Shown here: one piece after another, positions 50,643-59,706 of the stretch | Layout: each line of letters begins with the position of its first letter | Numbering within the stretch: the stretch's first letter is position 1 | NCBI RefSeq assembly: GCF_040683095.1 | Contig: NZ_JBFBCI010000002.1 | Span: 62,001 to 126,000 of the forward strand | Origin: Sphaerisporangium sp040683095 | GTDB taxonomy: Bacteria > Actinomycetota > Actinomycetes > Streptosporangiales > Streptosporangiaceae | Reading direction: 5' to 3' | Length of the DNA: 64,000 bases | Program-made: the position numbers and the translations under genes | The notes under the pieces: model-generated | Databases searched by the model: none | What the model was told of the DNA's origin: nothing | What the model saw: only the letters and a program-made list of their open reading frames with translations

Positions 50643-51365
50643 CTAGGTAACTGGCGTATTGCATGTTAGCCCCTTACAGGGGAACATCGCCGCCAGGCCC
50701 TTCCTGCCCAGGTCGGTGAGCTGGAGCACACGCCTGGTGGGCCCGCGCCGGTACCAGTCGCGCTCCAGCAGCGCGCGGGTGATCTCGGCGCCGAGCGCGC
50801 CCGCCAGGTGGGGGCGGCGTTCGGTCCAGTCCAGGCACGCGGGGGCGAACCGCCGCCGGGACCGGCGCGCCGCCGCGAGGTCGGCCCCCAGCCCGGCCAG
50901 CGCGGCCTCCCCCGCCTCGGTCACCTCGAAGGCGTCGTCGCCGGTCAGGTGGCCCGCGGCCAGCATCGCGCCCAGCAGTTCGACGCCCGCACGGCCGGCG
51001 AGGTGGTCGTAGCAGGTGCGCGCCTCACCCAGCAGCCGCGCCTGCCTGGACTGGCGCAGCGACCGCACGGCCGGGCGCGGGCTGACCCGCGCCAGCACCT
51101 CCAGAACCTCGGCCACCTCGGGCCCGGCCAGCCGGTAGTAGCGGTGCCGCCCCTGGCTGACCACGGTGACCAGCCCGCCGTCCAGCAGCCGCGCCAGGTG
51201 GGCGCTCACGGTGGACGGGCTCACCCCGGCCAGGTCCGCCAGCTCCCCCGCCGCCAGCGCGCGCCCGTCCAGCAGCGCGGTCAGCACGGCGGCCCGCGCC
51301 GGCTCGGCGATCAGCGAGGCCACCGAGGCGATGTCGGCGTCGCACGCCACCCGTTGTGCCACCAT
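50643..51365 (-). CDS. ArsR-type winged-helix regulator
   Basis: The 240-residue protein starts with an ArsR/HTH_5 domain (about 15-90): IAEPARAAVLTALLDGRALA, LAGVSPSTVSAHLARLLDGG and TVVSQGRHRYYRLAG. Usual metal-binding cysteines in the recognition helix are absent. A C-terminal helical region of about 130 residues (ARTCYDHLAGRAGVELL, ACLDWTERRPHLAGALG) is typical of a common actinobacterial subgroup with unknown ligand. It precedes hutH by 15 bp, so control of histidine use is possible but unproven. Confidence 0.85.
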   Translation of the reverse strand: MVAQRVACDADIASVASLIAEPARAAVLTALLDGRALAAGELADLAGVSPSTVSAHLARLLDGGLVTVVSQGRHRYYRLAGPEVAEVLEVLARVSPRPAVRSLRQSRQARLLGEARTCYDHLAGRAGVELLGAMLAAGHLTGDDAFEVTEAGEAALAGLGADLAAARRSRRRFAPACLDWTERRPHLAGALGAEITRALLERDWYRRGPTRRVLQLTDLGRKGLAAMFPCKGLTCNTPVT

Positions 51366-51545
51366 GTCTCGACGCTAACCCACCCACACTTCGCCCCAGA
51401 TCGAAGCGTCCCCGGCCCGGACTCCCCGCCCCGCGTCACCCGGTCTTCACTGGCGCCGAGACGCGAGGGGCGATCTCGGTTTGGGGAGTTGGCCGGGATT
51501 CGCTAGAGTTCTCTGCGTGAGGCCGGGCGTTCACCGGCCGATCAC

Positions 51546-51618
51546 GCGGACGTGGCTCAGCTGGTAGAGCATCACCTTGCCAAGGTGAGGGTCGCGGGTT
51601 CGAATCCCGTCGTCCGCT
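51546..51618 (+). tRNA. tRNA-Gly (anticodon GCC)
   Basis: This is a 73-nt cloverleaf: acceptor GCGGACG/CGTCCGC, D-arm GCTCAGCTGGTAGAGC, anticodon stem TCACC/GGTGA with loop TTGCCAA, T-arm CGGGTTCGAATCCCG and discriminator T. It is the first of a Gly-Cys-Val cluster. Confidence 0.97.
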
Positions 51619-51648
51619 CGGAGAGGTCTCCACAGAGGGGGCTTGCCC

Positions 51649-51719
51649 GGTGGAGTGGCCGAGAGGCGAGGCAGCGGCCTGCAAAGCCGCGTACACGGGT
51701 TCAAATCCCGTCTCCACCT
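51649..51719 (+). tRNA. tRNA-Cys (anticodon GCA)
   Basis: This is a 71-nt cloverleaf: acceptor GGTGGAG/CTCCACC, anticodon stem GCGGC/GCCGC with loop CTGCAAA, T-arm ACGGGTTCAAATCCCGT and discriminator T. It lies 30 bases after tRNA-Gly, so they form one transcript. Confidence 0.97.
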
Positions 51720-51730
51720 CTGTTTTACCG

Positions 51731-51802
51731 GGGCGATTAGCTCAGTGGGAGAGCGCTACCTTGACACGGTAGAGGCCACTGGTTCAATCCCAGTATCGCC
51801 CA
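51731..51802 (+). tRNA. tRNA-Val (anticodon GAC)
   Basis: This is a 72-nt cloverleaf: acceptor GGGCGAT/ATCGCCC, anticodon stem CTACC/GGTAG with loop TTGACAC, and T-arm CTGGTTCAATCCCAG. CCA follows directly in the DNA. It lies 11 bases after tRNA-Cys and is followed by a strong terminator. Confidence 0.97.
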
Positions 51803-51807
51803 CCACC

Positions 51808-51838
51808 AAATCCCCAGGTCGCTGACCTGGGGATTTTT
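51808..51838 (+). terminator. Rho-independent terminator of the tRNA cluster
   Basis: AAATCCCCAGGTC and GACCTGGGGATTT form a perfect 13-bp stem with a GCT loop, followed by TT. It begins 5 bases after the end of tRNA-Val and is the strongest terminator in the window. Confidence 0.93.
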
Positions 51839-52200
51839 CATGGTCACAGTTCCGCGGGGTGCCCGAGGCCTGCGGGCGGCGGGGCGGGCGCGGGGACGTC
51901 GGCCGGGTCGGCCCGCCCGCGGCGGATACACCTCGGCAAAAGCGTATGACGTGGCACGCTCCACGACCCGCCCGCGTTACTCCGGAGTCCGGCGATCTTC
52001 GTCCGGCGATCCGGACCGTTCAGCCGAGAAGGCTTGTTCGGAGCCTGAGGCCGCCACCGGACCGTGAGCGCTCACGCCCCTGGGCGACCGCGATCCCCCC
52101 CGAACCCGGCCCGCGACGGCGCCACATACACGGTCCCGCCCCGAAACCGGACGCCCCCGGCTAGGCCGGCCGCGTTCGCGCGCTTCGGCGGGTGACGCGG
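51839..52200. other. Gene-free stretch between the tRNA cluster and the kinase gene
   Basis: No protein-like frame or structured element was recognised in these 362 bases on either strand. It separates the plus-strand tRNA transcript from the 3' end of the minus-strand kinase gene. Confidence 0.55.
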
Positions 52201-52240
52201 GCCGGCGGGGGCCGGCGGGGGCCGGCGGGGGCCGGCGGGG
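52201..52240. repeat. Simple tandem repeat, four 10-base units
   Basis: GCCGGCGGGG is repeated four times without change, just after the stop of the kinase gene at 52247. It is a likely length-variable (slippage) site. Confidence 0.9.
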
Positions 52241-52246
52241 GCTCGG

Positions 52247-53995
52247 TCAGCGGGCGGCGAGCAGGGCGGCGTTGACCAGTCTCGCCATGCGGTCGGCCGT
52301 CGCGAAGCCGGGCTTGTGGCCGGAGTGGTAGACGAGGACCATCACGTTGGCCGTCTGGAACAGGACCTGAGTCTGGTAGTTCGGGCTGGTGGGGTCCATC
52401 CGCCGGGTCCAGCTGTAGGCCGCGTCGCCCACGGCGGGGCCCTCGCGGACCTTCGTTCCCGGATACCGCCTGGGCTCGTCCTTCATGTTGGACCGGCTCA
52501 TGTCGAACGCGGTGAACGCCATGTCGGCCGTTTCGAACCGGGTCTTCTGGATCTCCAGGAAGGTGCCGTCCTTCCGGTCCCACATGCACGCGTCCTTGGT
52601 CATGAAACGCTCCTCGGCCGGGCCGCCGAGCAGGATGCGCGCCTGCGCCGCGGTGAGCAGCGAGCATGCCTCGGGGTTGGCGGCGAGCAGGCCCGTCGGC
52701 GCTGCCCTGCCGGTGCGGTCAGGCTTCACCGAGGGGCGGCCCGTGCCGGTCGCCGCCACCGACGAGGTGACGCCGGGGGTGGATCCGGACGGAGGGATGA
52801 CGCCGGCGCTCCACATCAGGACGCCCGCCACGACCGGGACGGTCACCGCCAGCGCGGTGCCGATGACCATCGGCGCCCGGCCGCGGGAGGACCGCCTGCC
52901 GGGCGCGGTGGGTCCGGTGGGTCCCGTGACGGCCGCCCGCCGTCCGGGCCCGGTCCGATCCGCCGGCCCGCCGGGGCCGGTCACGCCGACGCCACCCGGA
53001 CCGGTCGCACCGCCGAAGCCGCCCACGCCACCCGGACCTGTGACGCCGTGGCCGCCCACGCCGCCCGGTCCGGCGGCGTGTCCGGCCGCGTCGCCGAAGG
53101 CGGGCCCGCCGGCGACGCCGGGCGCTCCCCCGAAGCCCATGCGGCCGCCTGGCTCGACCGGCGTTCCCGGGACTGCCGGCATCGGGCCGCCGCCGGCGAT
53201 GGCGTGGAGCCGCGACGCCACCCAGCTCGCCGGGCAGCGCCGGACGGGGTCCTTGTCCAGGATCGCGGCGAGAACGGGAGCGAGCGGCCCGGCCAGGCGC
53301 ATCGGGTTCGGCTCGTGCATGAGCACGGCCGCCATGATCGCGTTGGCGTTGTCGCGCCGGAACGCGGGCGCGCCCTCGACTGCGGTGTAGAGGGTGGCGC
53401 CGAGGGACCACAGGTCGGCGGGCGGCCCGTCGGCCTCGCCGCGCAGCCGTTCGGGGGCCATGTACCCGGGTGAGCCGTTCAGCAGCCCGGTCTGGGTGAG
53501 GGCCGGGTCACCGGCGACCGTGGCGATGCCGAAGTCGGTGAGCAGCACCCTGCCGTCGTCGGTGAGCAGCACGTTGCCCGGCTTGACGTCCCGGTGCAGG
53601 ATGCCGGCCGCGTGGGCGGCGCCCAGCGCGTCCAGGACGGCGAGCCCGATGGCGGCCACCCGGTGAGGCGGCAGCGGCCCGTCCGCGCGCACGATCTTGT
53701 CGAGCGACCTGCCCCGGACCAGCTCCATGACGATCCAGGGCTGGCCGCCCTCCAGGACCACGTCGTGCACGGTGACGATCGAGGGGTGCGACCGCAGCCG
53801 GGCGGCGGCCCGGGCCTCCCTCAGGGTGCGTTCGCGCAGCTCCGCCCGGGCGTCCGCGTCGAGCTCCGGCGGCAGCAGCACTTCCTTGATCGCGACCTCC
53901 TGGCGCAGGAGCTCGTCGGCGGCGCGCCAGACCGTCCCCATGCCACCCTGCCCGATCGCCGAGATGAGCCGGTAGCGGCCCGCGAGCAGGGTCAC
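52247..53995 (-). CDS. Transmembrane Ser/Thr protein kinase with a DUF3558-like extracellular domain
   Basis: This is a 582-residue PknB-type kinase. The kinase domain (1-265) has GQGGMGTVW, the ATP lysine in VAIKEVLL, HRDVKPGNVLL and LTDFGIATVAG. A Gly/Pro/Thr-rich, collagen-like linker of GPGGVGG units (about 275-375) leads to a membrane helix (VIGTALAVTVPVVAGVLMW). The outer domain starts NPEACSLLTAAQARILLGG and resembles DUF3558-like sensor domains with a Cys pair (ACSLL, DACMW). The GTG at 53995 is the best start although its ribosome binding site is weak. The outside domain may sense a wall or lipid signal; this is inference. Confidence 0.87.
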   Translation of the reverse strand: MTLLAGRYRLISAIGQGGMGTVWRAADELLRQEVAIKEVLLPPELDADARAELRERTLREARAAARLRSHPSIVTVHDVVLEGGQPWIVMELVRGRSLDKIVRADGPLPPHRVAAIGLAVLDALGAAHAAGILHRDVKPGNVLLTDDGRVLLTDFGIATVAGDPALTQTGLLNGSPGYMAPERLRGEADGPPADLWSLGATLYTAVEGAPAFRRDNANAIMAAVLMHEPNPMRLAGPLAPVLAAILDKDPVRRCPASWVASRLHAIAGGGPMPAVPGTPVEPGGRMGFGGAPGVAGGPAFGDAAGHAAGPGGVGGHGVTGPGGVGGFGGATGPGGVGVTGPGGPADRTGPGRRAAVTGPTGPTAPGRRSSRGRAPMVIGTALAVTVPVVAGVLMWSAGVIPPSGSTPGVTSSVAATGTGRPSVKPDRTGRAAPTGLLAANPEACSLLTAAQARILLGGPAEERFMTKDACMWDRKDGTFLEIQKTRFETADMAFTAFDMSRSNMKDEPRRYPGTKVREGPAVGDAAYSWTRRMDPTSPNYQTQVLFQTANVMVLVYHSGHKPGFATADRMARLVNAALLAAR

Positions 53996-54299
53996 CGGCG
54001 GGCCCCGGTCCGCGCGTGGGACGGGCTCGGCTGACCGGCGCCGCACGGGCCGGGGCGCGCGTTCGTCGGGTGTTCGGGCACGGCCGTGGTCCGCGGCGGC
54101 CGGACGGCGATCGTCAACATCTCTCCCAGGTGCGATTCGGCAGCGCCATTCTGGCGGCCGGACCGGACCTGAGCATCCGGAATCCCCGCATCGCGGCGAT
54201 TTGGTGTGATCCTGCAACCAGGGCTCGGCGCGTCGATCAACCTCAAGATCATCGTCACGGCGGCCGGGCCTTGCGCTTGAGCTCGGGCCCGGACGGCGC
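53996..54299. promoter_or_regulatory. Intergenic region upstream of the kinase gene
   Basis: These 304 bases lie between the kinase start and the GH20 stop on the same strand. No gene was seen; the kinase promoter presumably lies here. A GC-poorer patch is at 54175-54260. Confidence 0.45.
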
Positions 54300-56324
54300 C
54301 TAGGGCTGCACCTCCAGGTAGTCGACGTTCGGCCCGCCGTTCGCGGTGGTCGCGGTGGCCCGGATGGTGTTGGTCCCGGCGGAGAGGTTCGCGGTGAGCG
54401 TCCCGGTCTGCCAGGTGGTCCACGCGCCCGTCCCCGGGAAGGCCATCCCGGCGGCCACGGTGGCGCCGTTGACCGTGACGGTCATCGGCCGGTTGACGGT
54501 GGTGCCGTTGGCGTACCGCACGCGCAGCGTCACCGGGCCCGCAGCCGCCGCGGTGACGGTCCACTGGACGTACGCTCCACTGGCGTTGTCGTAGTTGACG
54601 AACCCGATGCCGGAATAGCCCGCGTGGTCGGACTCGACGACGCCCCGCGAGATCGTGGCGTTCTCCGCCTCGTACCTTGCCGCCGTACCGGTGCTCCACG
54701 GGACCTGGGCGGACCGGTAGAAGCCGATACCCATGGCCGTCCAGCGCGGCGCCTGCGCGCCCAGGCGGGCGCGGAAGGCGTTCCAGTCGTGCGTGGACCA
54801 CGGCGACCAGCCCAGCTCGGCGATGGCGGGCAGCCGGGGGAACGCCATGTACTCGATGTGGTCCTCGGTGACGATCGTCTCGGTCCACAGCGGCGCCTCG
54901 ACGCCGAGCACGGCCGACTCGGGCACTCCGCTCAGGTAGGCGCCCGGGTTCCACTCGTACGCCGTCCGCACCTCGATGTAGCCCGCCCAGTTCAGCCCGA
55001 GCGGAGTGGAGGAGTTGTACTTCATGTCGAGGTAGGCCTTGTCGGCCGGGGACATGACGACCTTGGCGCCGCGCGAGACGGCCGTGGTCACCGCCGAGTC
55101 GGAGGTGGTCGTCCCCCAGTACTGCACGACGCGCCCCGGCGAGTGGTTCACCGCCGACGTCCCTATCTGGTGCCACCCCATGACCGTCTTGCCCGTCCCG
55201 GTCACCAGGGGCTGCACGCGGTTCATGAACGCGGCGTACTGCGCGGCCGGGGTTGAGCTCGCCTCGTCGCCGCCGATGTGCAGGTAGGGGCCGGGCGTGA
55301 TCGCGGCCAGCTCGGTGAGCACGTTCGCGACGAAGGTGTAGGTGTTCTCCTTGGTCGTGCACAGCGAGCTGAAGCCGACGTCGGTCCCGGTGTAGAGCGG
55401 CGGGGCGACGCCGTCGCAGTTCAACTCGGCGTAGGACGCGAGCGCGGCGTTGGTGTGGCCCGGCATGTCGATCTCCGGGACGATGGTGACGTACCGCTGC
55501 GCGGCGTAGGCCACGATGTCCTGGTATTGGGCCTTGGTGTAGTAGCCGCCCGCGCCGCCGCCGACCTGCGTGCCGCCCCCGTAGGTCGCCAGGCGCGGCC
55601 AGGTGTCGATCGCGATGCGCCAGCCCTGGTCGTCCGAGAGGTGCAGGTGCAGATGGTTGACCTTGTAGAGGGCGATCCTGTCGATGTACTGCTTGACGGT
55701 CGCGACCGGGTGGAAGTGGCGCGCGACGTCGAGCATGGCGCCCCGGTAGGCGAACCGCGGGTGGTCGACGACGCGCCCGCCCGGCACGACCCAGGGGCCG
55801 GGGCGCACCGTCGTGCTCTCGACGTCGGCCGGCAGGAGCTGGCGCAGCGTCTGCACGCCGTTGAACAGCCCGTTGGCCGTCTGCGCGCGGATGGTCACCG
55901 ACGTGGCGGTCACGTCGAGCTGGTAGCCCTGCGCGCCCACGGCGGGGTCGGCGCCGGTCAGCAGCAGCGAGATGCCCGGGGAGGGCGAGGACGCCTGGGC
56001 CAGCGGCAGCGCGTACCCGGTCGAGCGTCGCAGGAGCGCGGCGAGGTAGGCGCCGACGTCCGCGGCCGCGGCCGAGCCCGTCTGGGTGAAGATGCCCGCA
56101 CCCGACGGGAGGATGTAGGTGACGCCGGCGGACGGCTGGGCCGACGCAGGGGCCGGGATGACGTCGGCGATCGACGCGGCCGAGGCCGGAGGGGCCGCGG
56201 TGACCGTCACCAGCCCGGTGCCGCCGACCAGGAGCAGGACCGCGGCGAGCCATGCGAGCGCACGGCGGGCCAGGGGACGTAGGCGGGTCGTGCGGGGCTT
56301 GCCGGACGGTAAGGAGAGGCTCAT
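54300..56324 (-). CDS. Secreted GH20 beta-N-acetylhexosaminidase with C-terminal CBM
   Basis: This is a 674-residue exported enzyme that removes terminal GlcNAc or GalNAc from chitin or wall fragments. A signal peptide (WLAAVLLLVGGTGLVTVTAA) precedes the GH20b N-terminal domain and the GH20 barrel: LDVARHFHPVATVKQYID, HLHLHLSDDQGWRI, TIVPEIDMPGHTNAA and the catalytic Asp-Glu in YLHIGGDEASS. A CBM6/35-like domain occupies about 545-674 (ARYEAENATISRGVVESDHA). The AT-rich region directly upstream (56350-56375) likely holds the promoter. It fits with the GlcNAc-kinase-type gene at 61073. Confidence 0.93.
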   Translation of the reverse strand: MSLSLPSGKPRTTRLRPLARRALAWLAAVLLLVGGTGLVTVTAAPPASAASIADVIPAPASAQPSAGVTYILPSGAGIFTQTGSAAAADVGAYLAALLRRSTGYALPLAQASSPSPGISLLLTGADPAVGAQGYQLDVTATSVTIRAQTANGLFNGVQTLRQLLPADVESTTVRPGPWVVPGGRVVDHPRFAYRGAMLDVARHFHPVATVKQYIDRIALYKVNHLHLHLSDDQGWRIAIDTWPRLATYGGGTQVGGGAGGYYTKAQYQDIVAYAAQRYVTIVPEIDMPGHTNAALASYAELNCDGVAPPLYTGTDVGFSSLCTTKENTYTFVANVLTELAAITPGPYLHIGGDEASSTPAAQYAAFMNRVQPLVTGTGKTVMGWHQIGTSAVNHSPGRVVQYWGTTTSDSAVTTAVSRGAKVVMSPADKAYLDMKYNSSTPLGLNWAGYIEVRTAYEWNPGAYLSGVPESAVLGVEAPLWTETIVTEDHIEYMAFPRLPAIAELGWSPWSTHDWNAFRARLGAQAPRWTAMGIGFYRSAQVPWSTGTAARYEAENATISRGVVESDHAGYSGIGFVNYDNASGAYVQWTVTAAAAGPVTLRVRYANGTTVNRPMTVTVNGATVAAGMAFPGTGAWTTWQTGTLTANLSAGTNTIRATATTANGGPNVDYLEVQP

Positions 56325-56430
56325 AGGCGTCCCTCGCAGGCGAAAGCGGCTTATTTATTAACAAGCTTTACTTTCAGCGAGAACGCCGTCAAGCCACAGG
56401 GCGCCCCCCCGGATCGGGGTGCACGCGAGG

Positions 56431-57888
56431 TCACTCCGCCGCGATCGGGAGCAGCACCCGGAAGCGGGTGTCGCCCGGCACCGAGTCCACCCGGATGTCG
56501 CCGTGGTGCTTGTTCACGATGATCCGGTAGGAGATGTCCAGCCCGAGGCCCGTGCCCTCGCCCACCGGCTTCGTGGTGAAGAACGGCTCGAAGATGCGCG
56601 GCCGGATCTCGGCGGGGATGCCCGGCCCGGTGTCGGCGATCTCGACGAAGACGCGGTCGGCCTCGTGCCCGGTGCGGACGGTGAGCACGCCGCCGCGGCC
56701 GTTCATCGCCGCGAAGGCGTTGTCGATGAGGTTCGTCCACACCTGGTTCAGCTCGGCGGCGTACGCCGGGATCGCCGGCACGGTGCGGTCGTACTCCTTG
56801 ACGGTCCGCACCCCGGAGGGGATCTTCGCCTGCATCATGGTCAGCGTGGCGTCGAGCAGCTCGTGCACCTCGACGGTCTGGTAAGGGGTGCGGTCGAGTT
56901 GGGAGTACTGCTTGGCGGCCTGGACCAGCGAGGACACGCGACTCACCGCGTCCTCGATCTCGCCCATCAGCAGCTCGGTCTCGATCGTGTAGGTCAGCCA
57001 GCGGATCGCGGGCTCCAGGTTCTCGCCGCCGACCGCGCCGCTGATGCGGTCCAGCCACGTCGCATCGATTCCGCCGGAGACGAGCGTCGAGGCCAGCTCC
57101 CAGCCGCCCGTGATGTCGTGGTCGTCCAGCCAGTCGCACAGCGCGTCCTCGGCGTCGGCGGTGGCGAGCGCCGACAGCGGCACCGCGTTCGCCGCCCGCT
57201 TGACCGCGTCCTCCTGCAGCTCGACCAGGTCGTGCAGCCGCGAACCGTCCACCCTGCCGTCGGCGATCAGCGCCAGCTTGTGGCGCATGCCCGCGACCCG
57301 CTCGCGCAGCACGGCCGTGGCCCGGACGGCCGCCGCCGCCGGGTTGTTCAGCTCGTGGGTCAGCCCCGCCGACAGCGAGCCCAGGGCCAGCAGCCGCTCG
57401 CGCTCGCCGACGATGGTCTGGTTGACGCGCATGCCGACGAACATGCCCTCCAGCATGTGCGTCGCCATCGGGAACCATTCGCGCATCGCCCGGGCGAGCA
57501 CGCTCGCCGGTAGCGCGAACAGCTCGATGTCGCTGATCGCGCGCAGCGTGGCGGTGTAGGTCTGTTTCACCTGGTCGGCGAGGTAGGTCTGCATCGCCCC
57601 GGCGTACACGCCGCGCTGGTCGGTGCGGTTGATCTCGACCTCGTCGCCCCGGACGCGCCGCGTGAGGGCCACGGTGCCGCTCAGCAGGACGTAGAAGCAG
57701 GTGGCGGGCTCGCCCTCCTGGCAGACCATCTCACCGCCCCTGTGGCGCTCCACGCGGCCGTGCTCGACGAACACGGCGAGCTGGGAATCGGTCAGGGATT
57801 CGAACAGGAACAGGGTGCGCAGCTCGCCGGCGGTGAGGCGATCACCGTCCGCGTCTCCGCGCCCGGCGGTCTCGCCCGGCTCGGTCAT
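56431..57888 (-). CDS. Cyclic-nucleotide-binding-domain sensor histidine kinase
   Basis: The 485-residue soluble kinase has an N-terminal cNMP-binding domain (about 20-150: LFLFESLTDSQLAVFVEHGR, GEPATCFYVLLSGTVALTRR), a dimerisation helix with the phospho-His in GSLSAGLTHELNNPAAA, a long insert, and an HATPase with NQVWTNLIDNAFAAM, IADTGPGIP and FFTTKPVGEGTGLGLDIS. Its ATG overlaps the stop of the upstream gene (ATGA), a receiver-TrxR-like fusion, so the two are made together and probably form one signalling unit. Ligand and target are unknown. Confidence 0.9.
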   Translation of the reverse strand: MTEPGETAGRGDADGDRLTAGELRTLFLFESLTDSQLAVFVEHGRVERHRGGEMVCQEGEPATCFYVLLSGTVALTRRVRGDEVEINRTDQRGVYAGAMQTYLADQVKQTYTATLRAISDIELFALPASVLARAMREWFPMATHMLEGMFVGMRVNQTIVGERERLLALGSLSAGLTHELNNPAAAAVRATAVLRERVAGMRHKLALIADGRVDGSRLHDLVELQEDAVKRAANAVPLSALATADAEDALCDWLDDHDITGGWELASTLVSGGIDATWLDRISGAVGGENLEPAIRWLTYTIETELLMGEIEDAVSRVSSLVQAAKQYSQLDRTPYQTVEVHELLDATLTMMQAKIPSGVRTVKEYDRTVPAIPAYAAELNQVWTNLIDNAFAAMNGRGGVLTVRTGHEADRVFVEIADTGPGIPAEIRPRIFEPFFTTKPVGEGTGLGLDISYRIIVNKHHGDIRVDSVPGDTRFRVLLPIAAE

Positions 57889-59543
57889 TGCGTCTCCAGA
57901 TAACGGTGGATCAGCGATACGGCCATCGCGCCCTCGCCTACGGCCGAGGCGACGCGCTTGACCGAGGTGGCGCGCACGTCGCCGGCGGCGAACACGCCCG
58001 GCATACTGCATTCCAGGTGGTACGGATCGCGCGGCAGCGACCAGCCCGGCGGCCGGCGGCCGTCGGCGAGCAGGTCCGGGCCGGTGAGCACGAAGCCACG
58101 ATCGTCCCGCTGGATGGATTTGTCCAGCCAGTCCGTGCGCGGCTCGGCCCCGATGAAGATGAACAGCCAGGAGGTGTTCACGTCCTTGACGTGCCCGGAG
58201 CGCGGGTCGCACAGCGAAAGCCGCTGCAGGTGGCCGTCGCCCTCGCCCCCGACCACCGTCGTGTGCGGGTGGACCTCGATGTTCGGCCTGCCCTCGATCT
58301 GGTCGATCAGGTACTGCGACATCGAGCGCCGCAGGTCCCCGGCGCGGATGAGGATGTGGACCTTCCGGGCGTACCGCGAGAAGTGCATGGCGGCCTGGCC
58401 GGCGGAGTTGGCGCCTCCGACGATGTAGACCTCCTCGCCGGCGCAGGCGGGGGCCTCGGTCGCCGCCGACCCGTAGAAGACGCCCCGGCCGGTCAGCTCG
58501 GCGAGGCCGGGGGCCTCCAGCATGCGGTAGGAGACACCGGTGGCCAGCACGACGGTGTGGGCGGCGATGGCGCCGCCGTCACCGAAGCGCAGCAGTCGCG
58601 TGCTGCCGCCCGACTCCAGGCCGACGACCTCGCGCGTGGTGAGGATCTCGGCGCCGAAGCGCAGGGCCTGGCGCCGGGCGCGGTCGGTGAGCTGCGCGCC
58701 CGACACGCCGTCGGGGAAACCGAGGTAGTTCTCGATGCGGCTGCTCTGCCCGGCCTGGCCTCCGGTGGCGCGCTGTTCCAGCAGGACGGTGCGCAGGCCC
58801 TCGGACGCGCCGTACACCGCCGCGCCGAGCCCCGCCGGACCCGCGCCCACGACCACCAGGTCGTAGAAGTCCTCTGCGGGCTTGGTCGTCAGCCCGACGT
58901 GCGCGGCCAGGCCGGCCTCGGTCGGCTTGACCAGGGACGAGCCGTCCGGGGTGACCACCAGCGGCACATCGTCCACGCCCAGGCCCGCCGCGGAGAGCAG
59001 GCGCCCGCCCTCGGCCTCGTCGGCCAGCAGCCAGCGGTAGGGGACGAGGTTGCGGGCGAGGAAGTCGCGGACCTTGTACGACGGGGCCGACCAGCGGTGG
59101 CCGACGACGCGGATGTCGTTGATCGCCTCGTCGGGCGCCGCCGCCCACGCGTCCAGCAGCGCGTCGACGACCGGATAGAGCTTCTCCTCCGGCGGGTTCC
59201 ACGGCTTCAGCAGGTAGTGGTCCAGGTCGACGATGTTGATCGCGTCGATGGCCGCCTCGGTGTCGGCGTACGCCGTGAGCAGCACGCGGCGGGCGCGCGG
59301 GAAGATGTCCATCGCGGACTCGAGGAACTGGATGCCGTTCATCTGGGGCATTCGGTAGTCCGCCAGCATGACGGCGACCTGCTCGCCGCGCAGCTTGAGC
59401 TCGCGCAGGGCATCGAGGGCGGCCTGGCCGGAATCGGCGCGCACCACTCGGTAACGATCACCGTATCGTCGCCTGATGTCCCTGGCCACCGACCGCGAGA
59501 CGGCCGGATCGTCGTCGACGGTCAAAATCGCCGGGTTCGCCAT
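57885..59543 (-). CDS. Response-regulator receiver fused to a thioredoxin-reductase-like flavoprotein
   Basis: This 552-residue fusion has a receiver domain at about 1-130 (LTVDDDPAVSRSVA, phospho-acceptor Asp62 in VMLADYRMPQMNG, Lys in YLLKPWN), then a thioredoxin-like region and an FAD/NAD(P) oxidoreductase from about 230 (DLVVVGAGPAGLGAAVYGAS, GVSYRMLEAPGLAELTGRGV, VYIVGGANSAGQAAMHFSR, PGVFAAGDVRATSVKRVAS). In true thioredoxin reductases a CxxC pair follows the Gly-Val-Xaa-Tyr stretch; here that place reads VFYGSAATEAPACAG, with one Cys. Disulfide reduction of the usual kind is therefore unlikely. It is coupled to the CNB-kinase gene. Confidence 0.9.
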   Translation of the reverse strand: MANPAILTVDDDPAVSRSVARDIRRRYGDRYRVVRADSGQAALDALRELKLRGEQVAVMLADYRMPQMNGIQFLESAMDIFPRARRVLLTAYADTEAAIDAINIVDLDHYLLKPWNPPEEKLYPVVDALLDAWAAAPDEAINDIRVVGHRWSAPSYKVRDFLARNLVPYRWLLADEAEGGRLLSAAGLGVDDVPLVVTPDGSSLVKPTEAGLAAHVGLTTKPAEDFYDLVVVGAGPAGLGAAVYGASEGLRTVLLEQRATGGQAGQSSRIENYLGFPDGVSGAQLTDRARRQALRFGAEILTTREVVGLESGGSTRLLRFGDGGAIAAHTVVLATGVSYRMLEAPGLAELTGRGVFYGSAATEAPACAGEEVYIVGGANSAGQAAMHFSRYARKVHILIRAGDLRRSMSQYLIDQIEGRPNIEVHPHTTVVGGEGDGHLQRLSLCDPRSGHVKDVNTSWLFIFIGAEPRTDWLDKSIQRDDRGFVLTGPDLLADGRRPPGWSLPRDPYHLECSMPGVFAAGDVRATSVKRVASAVGEGAMAVSLIHRYLETQ

Positions 59544-59706
59544 GGATCCAATGAAACCATGTCGTGGAGTAAAGATGGCCCGGTCCCGAGGGCCTTGCGC
59601 CGCTCATGCGCACCCCTGTGCCCGACCCTCCCGCGGATATCACAGATGTCGGAACTGGCCTGGTTTCGGGGGCTTTCCGGGAGCCGAGTGAGTAGAGTCA
59701 CCGGCG

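Noticed and set aside
51436..51717. Minus-strand frame over the tRNA cluster
   Set aside because: Antisense to tRNA-Gly and tRNA-Cys; a common false ORF opposite tRNA genes.
52201..52240. Possible CRISPR-like repeat
   Set aside because: Units are contiguous with no spacers; simple tandem repeat.
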